DNA from: an uncultured Bacteroidales bacterium
GTDB lineage: Bacteria > Bacteroidota > Bacteroidia > Bacteroidales > WCHB1-69
DNA length: 10,834 nt
Assembly (NCBI GenBank): GCA_937892025.1
Contig: CALAVA010000157.1
Coordinates: forward strand, 1 to 10,834
Reading direction: 5' to 3'
Part shown: positions 1 to 6,741 of the stretch, piece after piece
Position numbering within the stretch: position 1 is the first letter of the stretch
Layout: every line of letters starts with the position of its first letter
The notes under the pieces: generated by a model
Database searches by the model: none
What the model was told of the DNA's origin: nothing
The model's input: only the letters and a program-made list of their open reading frames with translations
Position numbers and translations under genes: made by a program

Positions 1-110
1 TTGTGTTTTGTCCGTCTTGCATTCTTAAGATATACATGCCATTTGACATATCAGATACATCTATATCTTCATTGCCAGTTACATTTTTGATAAATTTTAC
101 TTTTTGTCCT
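1..110. repeat. Direct repeat of T9SS sorting-domain DNA, copy 1 (partner 3453-3562)
   Basis: The first 110 bases match 3453-3562 with four differences (at 56, 62, 93 and 102 by my reading). Similarity then weakens and fades near position 220. This segment encodes the end of the sorting domain in both paralogs. It is much better conserved than the repeat modules, consistent with recent duplication or gene conversion. Confidence 0.9.
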
Positions 111-3100
111 ACAATGTTGTAAATGTCAATGTTTGCATTTTCTACATTGTTGATATGCAAAACATTTCTTACAGGATTAGGATAAATTTTTACATTTTCT
201 AATGTGTTTTCTACAATACTTGTTGTGTTTTCAAAAGTAAATGTCATGCAATTGTCGGTTGAATTTTCCATAATAGGTGTTTCATTGCAAGAGACTACTT
301 CATAGCAATAGGTATTTGTTCCCCATTGAGAAATAGAAGGTACAATAATCTCTTCATCTAAAGTAAAATATCTTGCACTATCTTTTAACAAAGTACTTGA
401 AAGTGTCAATGTTCTTGTTTTTACTTGTATTCCATTGATAGACAAAGTTACTTTTATGCTATCGCCTGCTACTAAATCTTGTCCTGAGCCATTTGTGATT
501 CGGATAGCGGCCAAGTAATTGGCATCAATATTACTAATTGTTGTTGCATTGTCAAACAATGAATGATTAGATGATTGTATGGTTTGTGCTTTTGTTAGTG
601 TATTGTTTTGTATATTAGCCCAAGCAGCGTTTGTTACAGTAATATTTGTAAGAGGAGGTATAATTACTTTATTAAATGTAAATGTCATACAATTGTTAAA
701 TGAGTTATCTGTTACGGGAGTTGTATTGTATCGTACAACTTTGTAGCAGTAGGTATTGTCTCCCCATTGACAAAGATTAGGTACTATAACATATTCGTTA
801 ATATTAAAAGAAGTAGAACTATCTTTTGGCAAAGCATTTTGAAGAATTAAAGTTCTTGTTTGTACTTGTATTCCATTGATAGACAAAGTTACTTTTATGC
901 TATCGCCTGCAGCCAAAGTGTTTTCTGTTCCATTTGTAATTTGAAGAGAAACGATATAATTTGTGTCAATATTTTGGATTGTTGCTATATTGGTAAACAA
1001 AGAATCGTCAGTTGATTGCATAGAATGTGTTTTTGATAGCGTATTATTTTGTTTATCAAGCCATTCTACATTTGTTACAGCAATATCTGTAATAGGTTTT
1101 TGGAAAACAAAAGTCATGCAATTGTTGGTTGTGCTATCTACTATAGGTGTTGTATTATATTGAGTTACCTTGTAGCAATAACTATTTGTTCCCCATTGTG
1201 TAAATCCGGGTACTATTAAATATTCATTTAAGGTGAGAGATATAGTGCTATCTTTGAGTACTGCTCTATTTAAAGTAAGTTTCCAAGTTGAAACATATTT
1301 TCCATTGATACTTATGGAAACTTTTATGCTATCGCCGGCGGCTAAATCTGTACTTGTATTATTTTTTATCCAAATGGCAGATTTGTAATTGGAATCTAAA
1401 CTTTGAATGTGCATGATATTTCTCAGTAGCAAAGAATCGTCAGAAGAAGTATAAGTAAGTCTTGATGTGGTTAGGCTTGTTTGTGTGTTGTACCAACGAA
1501 CATGAGCAATATTCAGATTATTAAATGCTTTTTGGAAAGTAAAAGTCATGCAATTGTTGGTTGAACTATCAGAAACAAGAGTTCCGTTGTATCGTGTTAT
1601 CTCATAGCAATAAGTGTTGTCTCCCCATTGGCAAGAATTTGGAATAATAACGTATTCATTTACAGTAAAATATGTAGAACTATCTATGGGTAAAGCTTTT
1701 GAAAGTTTAATTGTTCTTGTTAGAACTTGAGTGCCATTGATAGTCATTCTTACTTTTATGCTGTCGCCTGCTGCCAATGTGTTGTTTGTTTTATTGGTTA
1801 TTTGAAGGGCAACTAAATAATTTGTGTCAATATTTTGAATCGTTTTTTGATATTTGATAAGTAAGGAATCATCAAGTGAATACATGGTATGTGTTTTTGA
1901 CAGTGTATTGTTTTTTCTATTCAACCATGCTACATTTGTTATTACAATATTATTAAGTGCCTTTTGGAAAGTAAAAGGCATACAATTGTTTGTAGAACTA
2001 TCATCAGCAGGAATATTATTATATTTTATTACTTTATAGCAAAAAGAATTTGTTCCCCATTGAGTATTTCCTGGTATGATAATAGATTCGTCTATTGTGT
2101 AATATGATACACTATCCTTAAGAAGAGGTTTTGAAAGCGATATTTGCCATGTTGTTATTTTATTCCCATTCATAAAAGCATTTACTTTAATACTATCACC
2201 GATAGGAATATCTTGTCCTGTATTATTTTTTATTCCAACAATTGCACGATAATTGGGGATAAGGCTTTTGATAGAAACTACATTTCTATCAAGGAGAGAA
2301 TCATCTTTTGTGGTATAAGTAAGTCCACTTGTGGACATAGTGGTTATAGTATCATACCATCGCACACTAAAAACAGTTAAACCGGTAAAGTGGGGAAGTT
2401 GGTTAAAAGTAAAGTTTACGTAATTGTTGGTGGTATAATCTGTTTGTGCTACGCCATTTATTTCTACAACTTTATAAGAAATAATATTGTTACCCCATTG
2501 ACATCTATTGGGAACCAAAATATTTTCATTTATTGAAAGCGTTGTCGTGTTGTTCTCGTGAAAAACAAATGGAATGGTAACACTTCTTATCGCAGTTTGA
2601 ACTCCGTTGATATATGTTGCTATTTTTATGCTATCGCCAATAGCCATATCGGCACCGGTATTGTTTGTTATCTTAATTTGTGCGATATAATTGGGTTGAA
2701 AATTTGAAACTGCGGCAGTATATTTGATAAGTAGAGAATCATCATAAGTAGAATAAGATAGGCTGTTTGTTGTTGTGCTGTCTATTTTATTGAGCCAAAA
2801 AACATCTGAAACAGTAATTGCTTTTCTATAAAAATAGAAGGACATACAAGCAGATGCAGTATCGGTAACAGATGTGGTGTTGTAGGCTATTACATTATAG
2901 CAATAATTATTAGTACCCCATTGAGAAACACCATTTACCAATACATAGTCATTGAGGATAAAATAGGTGATACTATCTTTGAGCAAGGGTTTTGTTAGTG
3001 TTAGTTTGTGGGAATCTGTTAAAGTTCCGTTTATACGGAATGCAACTTTTATACTATCACCAGTGGCAAAATCATTGGCAGTGTTGTTTTTTATCCAAAC

Positions 3101-3295
3101 GACTGCATAATAATTAGTGTGATAATTGTGTATCAGAACGTTGTTTGAAAGCAAAGAGGTGTCTGTTGTGGTACACGAAAGACTTCTGTATGTGTAAGTA
3201 TTTTGTTTGTTATACCAACGAGCTTGGTAGGCGGTTTGTGCTTGTGCTAATCCAAAGCAGACAAGCGTAAATAATAAAAGAATAACTTTTTTCAT
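1..3295 (-). CDS. Large repeat-containing T9SS-exported surface protein (C-terminus cut by window edge)
   Basis: The frame is open from ATG 3295 to the left edge, giving 1098 codons. The paralog at 3424-5034 runs on by only 10 residues (TRVEKIQVVK) after the matching point, so almost nothing is missing. Residues 1-19 are a signal peptide (MKKVILLLF start, ending AQAQ). Seven tandem repeats of 141-147 aa follow, each with W-Y/L-N near its start, then DSLL, AGDSIKV, ING, QWGxN with its Trp at residues 126, 267, 413, 557, 701, 844 and 991, and a closing CMTFTF-like strand. The C-terminus (VENTLENVKIYPNP onward) is a type A T9SS sorting domain with the usual YPNP and SNGMYILRM motifs. Family knowledge: such proteins cross the outer membrane by T9SS and are released or anchored on the surface. 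The repeats look like beta-sandwich adhesin or CARDB-like modules, but I do not recognise a named family, and the ligand is unknown. Confidence 0.85.
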   Translation of the reverse strand, partial: MKKVILLLFTLVCFGLAQAQTAYQARWYNKQNTYTYRSLSCTTTDTSLLSNNVLIHNYHTNYYAVVWIKNNTANDFATGDSIKVAFRINGTLTDSHKLTLTKPLLKDSITYFILNDYVLVNGVSQWGTNNYCYNVIAYNTTSVTDTASACMSFYFYRKAITVSDVFWLNKIDSTTTNSLSYSTYDDSLLIKYTAAVSNFQPNYIAQIKITNNTGADMAIGDSIKIATYINGVQTAIRSVTIPFVFHENNTTTLSINENILVPNRCQWGNNIISYKVVEINGVAQTDYTTNNYVNFTFNQLPHFTGLTVFSVRWYDTITTMSTSGLTYTTKDDSLLDRNVVSIKSLIPNYRAIVGIKNNTGQDIPIGDSIKVNAFMNGNKITTWQISLSKPLLKDSVSYYTIDESIIIPGNTQWGTNSFCYKVIKYNNIPADDSSTNNCMPFTFQKALNNIVITNVAWLNRKNNTLSKTHTMYSLDDSLLIKYQKTIQNIDTNYLVALQITNKTNNTLAAGDSIKVRMTINGTQVLTRTIKLSKALPIDSSTYFTVNEYVIIPNSCQWGDNTYCYEITRYNGTLVSDSSTNNCMTFTFQKAFNNLNIAHVRWYNTQTSLTTSRLTYTSSDDSLLLRNIMHIQSLDSNYKSAIWIKNNTSTDLAAGDSIKVSISINGKYVSTWKLTLNRAVLKDSTISLTLNEYLIVPGFTQWGTNSYCYKVTQYNTTPIVDSTTNNCMTFVFQKPITDIAVTNVEWLDKQNNTLSKTHSMQSTDDSLFTNIATIQNIDTNYIVSLQITNGTENTLAAGDSIKVTLSINGIQVQTRTLILQNALPKDSSTSFNINEYVIVPNLCQWGDNTYCYKVVRYNTTPVTDNSFNNCMTFTFNKVIIPPLTNITVTNAAWANIQNNTLTKAQTIQSSNHSLFDNATTISNIDANYLAAIRITNGSGQDLVAGDSIKVTLSINGIQVKTRTLTLSSTLLKDSARYFTLDEEIIVPSISQWGTNTYCYEVVSCNETPIMENSTDNCMTFTFENTTSIVENTLENVKIYPNPVRNVLHINNVENANIDIYNIVGQKVKFIKNVTGNEDIDVSDMSNGMYILRMQDGQNT
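231..3228 (-). repeat. Seven intragenic tandem repeats (about 430 bp each)
   Basis: The DNA encoding QWG (plus-strand ccccattg) recurs at 321, 762, 1191, 1623, 2055, 2493 and 2916. The spacings are 441, 429, 432, 432, 438 and 423 bp, all multiples of three, so the repeats are coding modules. Odd repeats (counted from the N-terminus) read S/T-QWGT and even ones read CQWG-N/D, which points to duplication of two-repeat units. Copies are well diverged overall but share short near-identical DNA patches. Confidence 0.9.
411..469. repeat. Near-identical patch shared by repeats 7 and 6 (partner 852-910)
   Basis: Positions 411-469 and 852-910 differ at one base of 59 (421 t versus 862 g). They encode the AGDSIKVTLSINGIQV stretch of two adjacent repeats. 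The flanking DNA of the two repeats is clearly more diverged, so this looks like a short conversion tract or a recent local duplication. Confidence 0.8.
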
Positions 3296-3334
3296 TTTCC
3301 TATTTATTTTTAATTAGTTAGTTAAAAAATTTTG

Positions 3335-3366
3335 CAAAGGTATAATATTTTTTTTACAAAAACAAG
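3335..3366 (-). promoter_or_regulatory. Bacteroidetes-type promoter of the seven-repeat gene
   Basis: On the minus strand, TACCTTTG (3342-3335) fits the -7 consensus TAnnTTTG. A TTG (3365-3363) lies 20 bp upstream and fits the -33 element. The start codon is about 40 bp downstream of the -7 box. The surrounding A-rich sequence resembles that before the paralog, so the promoter seems to have been duplicated with the gene. Confidence 0.65.
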
Positions 3367-3373
3367 AACATAA

Positions 3374-3404
3374 AAAAAGAGGAACAAATCTTGTTCCCCT
3401 TTTT
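3374..3404 (-). terminator. Rho-independent terminator after the three-repeat gene
   Basis: GGAACAA (3381-3387) and TTGTTCC (3391-3397) form a stem with a 3-base loop. Beyond one A-C mismatch the pairing continues through G-C and A-T pairs out to 3374/3404. Read on the minus strand, the hairpin is followed by a T-rich run, and it lies about 20 bp past the stop of the three-repeat gene. The plus strand also has a T run, so the hairpin could act both ways. It separates the two paralogs into independent units. Confidence 0.75.
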
Positions 3405-3423
3405 CAAAACTTTTCGTATTAAA

Positions 3424-5034
3424 TTATTTCACCACTTGAATTTTTTCAACTCTTGTGTTTTGTCCGTCTTGCATTCTTAAGATATACATGCCATTTGACA
3501 TATCAGAAACATCGATATCTTCATTGCCAGTTACATTTTTGATAGATTTTACTCTTTGTCCTGTAATACTATAAATGTCTATGTCGGCATTATCTACATT
3601 GTTGATATGGAGAATATTTCTTGCAGGGTTAGGATAAATTTGGGCTTGCTCCAAAGTGTTTTCTACAATACCTGTAGATTTTTTAGTAAATGTAAATGTC
3701 ATACAATTGTTTGTAGGATTATCCGTAATAGGATTATCATTGTAATATATTACTTGATAGCAATAATTGTTTTCACCCCATTGAGTATAATTAGGTACAA
3801 TTACATAATCATTCAATAAAAAATATTCGCTACTATCTTTTTGCAAAGCACTTGAAAGTTTTATTGTTGTTGTATGAATGTTAGTTCCATTGATTTTTAA
3901 TAATACTTTTATGCTATCGCCTGCTGCTAAATCATTCTCTGAATTGTTTTGAATTTGAATGCCTATTGCATAGTTTTGGCTAATATTTTGGATTTTATAG
4001 CTATATTTTAAAAGTAGGGAATCGTCTTCAGATTCTAAAGAAAGAGATTTAGTTAAACTATTATTTTGTGTGTTTACCCACCCTGCATTAGTAACTGTAA
4101 TTCCTGTCATAGGAGTAATTTTGTTAAAGGTAAAATAAACTTCATTTGTGGAAGAAACATCTGTTACAGGACTTTCATTACATTTTGTAACTTTGTAGGT
4201 ATAGGTGTTTTGTCCCCAGTGGCAAATATTGTTGGGAAGTAAAACATATTCATCGACATTAAAATTAATAACATTTCCATTTGGTAAAGAATTTGAAAGA
4301 GTTAATTTTCTTGTATAAGTTTCTGTTCCATTAACATAAGTTGTTACTTTTATGCTATCGCCAGCAGACAAATCACTGCCAGAATTGTTGCGAACCCAAA
4401 CTACTCCAGTGTATTTTGAATATAAATCACTAAGTTTACCCATATATTTGATTAATAAAGAATCATCAGAAGAAGAATAGGATAAGTTGGTTGTCGTAAT
4501 AGTATCAGTTTGATTGTGCCAACGAACTTGTACAACAGAAACAGTTTTAGAAACTCTGTTAAAAGTGAAATACATATCGTTTGTTGTAGAAGCATCTGTT
4601 ACAGGAGTTTCATTGTGTTGTATAACTTTATAAGTATAGGTATTTTGTCCCCATTGGCAATAATTGGGATATAATACATATTCATTAATGAACCAATATT
4701 TAATACTATCTTTTTGTAAGGGTTGAGAAAGAACTAGTTTTCTGGTTACAAGTTGTCTTCCATTTATGTTTAAAGTTATTTTTATGCTATCGCCGGCTGC
4801 AAAATCATTTGCAGTATTGTTTTTTATCCAAACAATAGAATAATAATTTGTATCTTTCAACGCTTGGATTGTTCCAGAATATTTGAGAAGTAAAGAATCG
4901 TCAGACGATGAAAAAGAAAGATTTGAATACAAAGTGTTAGTGCTGTTATTGTACCAACGGGCTTGTACAACAGTTTGTGCTTGTGCTATTCCAAAACAAG
5001 CAACGGTAATTAATAAAAGAATAACTTTTTTCAT
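3424..5034 (-). CDS. Three-repeat T9SS-exported surface protein, paralog of the downstream gene
   Basis: A complete 536-aa protein. Residues 1-19 are a signal peptide (MKKVILLLI start, ending AQAQ), nearly the same as in the downstream paralog. Three repeats of about 145 aa follow, with QWG/HWG Trp at residues 128, 273 and 419, each carrying the DSLL, GDSIKV and WGxN motifs. Residues 457-536 are a type A T9SS sorting domain: YPNP, a NADIDIYSITGQ strand, SNGMYILRM, ending in KIQVVK. Family knowledge predicts Sec export followed by T9SS passage to the cell surface or medium. Repeats 1 and 2 lack the cysteine pair (CY...NNCM) found in repeat 3 and in most repeats of the paralog. No catalytic motif is visible. 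An adhesin or structural surface role is inference only. Confidence 0.9.
   Translation of the reverse strand: MKKVILLLITVACFGIAQAQTVVQARWYNNSTNTLYSNLSFSSSDDSLLLKYSGTIQALKDTNYYSIVWIKNNTANDFAAGDSIKITLNINGRQLVTRKLVLSQPLQKDSIKYWFINEYVLYPNYCQWGQNTYTYKVIQHNETPVTDASTTNDMYFTFNRVSKTVSVVQVRWHNQTDTITTTNLSYSSSDDSLLIKYMGKLSDLYSKYTGVVWVRNNSGSDLSAGDSIKVTTYVNGTETYTRKLTLSNSLPNGNVINFNVDEYVLLPNNICHWGQNTYTYKVTKCNESPVTDVSSTNEVYFTFNKITPMTGITVTNAGWVNTQNNSLTKSLSLESEDDSLLLKYSYKIQNISQNYAIGIQIQNNSENDLAAGDSIKVLLKINGTNIHTTTIKLSSALQKDSSEYFLLNDYVIVPNYTQWGENNYCYQVIYYNDNPITDNPTNNCMTFTFTKKSTGIVENTLEQAQIYPNPARNILHINNVDNADIDIYSITGQRVKSIKNVTGNEDIDVSDMSNGMYILRMQDGQNTRVEKIQVVK
3453..3562. repeat. Direct repeat of T9SS sorting-domain DNA, copy 2 (partner 1-110)
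   Basis: This is the second copy of the near-identical sorting-domain segment, offset by 3452 bp and in the same orientation. Crossover between the copies would remove the seven-repeat gene's body and leave the three-repeat gene intact with a swapped tail. Confidence 0.9.
3687..4970 (-). repeat. Three intragenic tandem repeats (about 436 bp each)
   Basis: The QWG/HWG-coding DNA recurs at 3776, 4214 and 4649 (spacings 438 and 435 bp). The 14-mer tttatgctatcgcc, encoding part of GDSIK, is exact in all three copies. The modules are homologous to the seven in the neighbouring gene. Confidence 0.88.
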
Positions 5035-5075
5035 TTTTATTTGTTTTAAGTTAATATTTAAGATAAATTATTTTG

Positions 5076-5100
5076 CAAAAGTATAAATTTTTTTTGACAA
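5076..5100 (-). promoter_or_regulatory. Bacteroidetes-type promoter of the three-repeat gene
   Basis: On the minus strand, TACTTTTG (5083-5076) matches TAnnTTTG and continues as GCAAAA. A TTG lies 14 bp upstream (5100-5098), shorter than the usual spacing of about 20, so the -33 element is uncertain. The block from TTG through GCAAAAT is shared almost base for base with the region before the paralog. The box lies about 42 bp before the start codon. Confidence 0.6.
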
Positions 5101-5141
5101 TAAAAAATATTTTTATATTTTTTTAATAAAATGTTTTTCCC

Positions 5142-6605
5142 TTACTCTTCCGTAGGGACAATATCTTTTTTTAGATTTTTTTTCAGTTCTTTTACAGAAA
5201 ACAATTGTACGGCAAAACTAATTAAACCGATGCAAGATACGGCTAACATACAATTGATTTTCCAATTCCAATGCAACAAGGAAATGCCATAAGTGGATAT
5301 GATGGTTAAGCCAACGAACAAAAATAGTTGTAACAAATATTTCCAAGGGATATGTTGTTTAAAAAGACGTTTAACAATCAACACTTCGGCAATAATGAGA
5401 AATAGTTGTGTGCAAAGGCTTGCCAAGGCTGCTCCTACTGCTTTGAAATGGGGTATCAGCAAAAAATTGAGAGAGAAATTTAAACTAACGGCAATAGCGG
5501 CGATGATATTTAGTTTTTTCATTTCACCCATAGCCGTCAACAGTGTTCCGAAAATGTAGGTTGCAGACAAGGGGACAATGACTATCATTAGGAGTTTAAA
5601 CACCAAAATGGAGATATTTGTTTGATGTTTAGAAAGAAAGTTCATTAGTTCAGGGGCAAAGAACCACGATATTGTTGCCACCAAAATACCATAGACAAAC
5701 ATAAGTGAAAAGGCAGTTTTTATCAATGGAAGCACATTTTCTTTTTTTTGCAATAGATGAGCAAACAAAGGCAATAGTATGACAGAGAACAAATAGGCAA
5801 TCATAGTGGCAGCGTCTAATAAACGGAATGCAGAAGCATAGATTCCCGATTGTATTTCACCGCTATTGGCAGGCAAAATACGCTCCAACAAAACAGCATC
5901 TGTTCTGTTGTGCAAACTTGTCAATAAGGCCAAAAGTGCAAAAGGAAGGCTTTGCCACAATATTTTTTTGAACAAACTTGGACTCCATGTCGGAAAATGC
6001 AGTTTCACTTTTTTTAGCACAATAGGCAAAGCTATGGCTATTGTCAAGAGGTAGGCAAATGTTTGACAGGCAATAAACCATTCTATCTGAAAGGGCTTTT
6101 CGGTAACGCCGCCCCACAAGAGAATGCCACAGCAAACTATCATCACCACTCTGTCTATGACAGAAAGAATGCTGTCTGTTTTGAACATCAGCAAACCCGA
6201 AACGTTGGAACGGAGATAGAGAATAAAACAAGACAAAAACTGATTGAAAGCCATCCACATAAGCATACCTAAAACCGAACGAGAATAGCCTACTATCAAT
6301 CCAATAACAAAAACAACAACAAAATAAACAAAAGCCAAAAGGATTTTTAAGGAAAAAATGCCTGAAAAATTGGTGGGCAAAAATGATGATGAACTCGCCA
6401 CATTTTTGTTGTTGAAATTGTTGATGCCAAAATCTAAAATCGTATTGAAAATGACGGTAAAGTTAAAAATGGCGAAATATAGACCATATACTTGTCCGCC
6501 AACTACATTTTGTACCGTTCTATCTATACCAAATATCCAAAAGGGCTTGACAATAAGATTAAGCCCTAATAGAAAAAAAAGATTTGTCAAAAATTTTCTA
6601 TGCAT
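5142..6605 (-). CDS. Wzx-like lipopolysaccharide/polysaccharide flippase (MOP superfamily)
   Basis: This integral membrane protein is expected to translocate undecaprenyl-linked glycan units across the inner membrane. From ATG 6605 it is 487 aa, beginning MHRKFLTN and running into a conserved-looking stretch with KPFWIFGIDRTVQN. The frame could start at ATG 6632, adding MPFIFIINI, but MHRKFLTN is the more natural start for this family. The chain is hydrophobic almost throughout, consistent with 12-14 helices. Charged loops lie near KKVKLHFPTW and SLHNRTDAVLLERILP, the latter typical of MOP-family flippases, and the tail is a charged cytoplasmic segment ending in VPTEE. It is divergent from ispG. 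The three-repeat gene follows in the same direction after 107 bp but has its own promoter. The substrate cannot be read from sequence. A perfect TAnnTTTG box for this gene was not found. Confidence 0.8.
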   Translation of the reverse strand: MHRKFLTNLFFLLGLNLIVKPFWIFGIDRTVQNVVGGQVYGLYFAIFNFTVIFNTILDFGINNFNNKNVASSSSFLPTNFSGIFSLKILLAFVYFVVVFVIGLIVGYSRSVLGMLMWMAFNQFLSCFILYLRSNVSGLLMFKTDSILSVIDRVVMIVCCGILLWGGVTEKPFQIEWFIACQTFAYLLTIAIALPIVLKKVKLHFPTWSPSLFKKILWQSLPFALLALLTSLHNRTDAVLLERILPANSGEIQSGIYASAFRLLDAATMIAYLFSVILLPLFAHLLQKKENVLPLIKTAFSLMFVYGILVATISWFFAPELMNFLSKHQTNISILVFKLLMIVIVPLSATYIFGTLLTAMGEMKKLNIIAAIAVSLNFSLNFLLIPHFKAVGAALASLCTQLFLIIAEVLIVKRLFKQHIPWKYLLQLFLFVGLTIISTYGISLLHWNWKINCMLAVSCIGLISFAVQLFSVKELKKNLKKDIVPTEE

Positions 6606-6719
6606 GATATTAATGATAAAAATAAACGGCAAAAACTGTGTTTTCGTATGTTTTGTAAAAATGGAATAGATAATAGGTTTTGTTTGCTTAATAGTGAATG
6701 TTTATTTTTATAAAAATGC

Positions 6720-6727
6720 TACTTTTG
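6720..6727 (+). promoter_or_regulatory. -7 element for ispG
   Basis: TACTTTTG matches TAnnTTTG and continues GCAAAA, the same 13 bases as at the three-repeat gene's promoter. No good -33 TTTG lies at about 20 bp. Initiation would fall near 6731, only 5-11 bases before the ATGs at 6736 and 6742, which argues against the in-frame GTG at 6694 as start. Confidence 0.55.
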
Positions 6728-6741
6728 CAAAAATTATGGGC

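Noticed and set aside
963..2380. Plus-strand ORFs of 61-78 codons inside the repeat gene (963, 1854, 2144)
   Set aside because: They lie antisense to the conserved repeats, recur at equivalent places in different repeats, and have no promoter or family features.
321..2923. Regular recurrence of ccccattg every 430 bp or so, considered as a non-coding repeat array or CRISPR-like structure
   Set aside because: All spacings are multiples of three and the motif encodes QWG in protein modules; the period is far too long for CRISPR.
5131..5160. Possible hairpin (tccctta/taggga) at the end of the flippase gene as a terminator
   Set aside because: The stem is short with a bulge, overlaps the stop codon, and is followed on the minus strand by A residues rather than a T run.
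5863..6258. 131-codon minus-strand ORF inside the flippase gene
   Set aside because: It is an overlapping frame of a clear membrane-protein gene, with no recognisable features.
6694..6741. GTG 6694 as the ispG start, adding 16 residues
   Set aside because: A good -7 promoter box lies inside this stretch and the extra residues do not resemble the family's N-terminus, while MYNYTDDYFSYHRR does.
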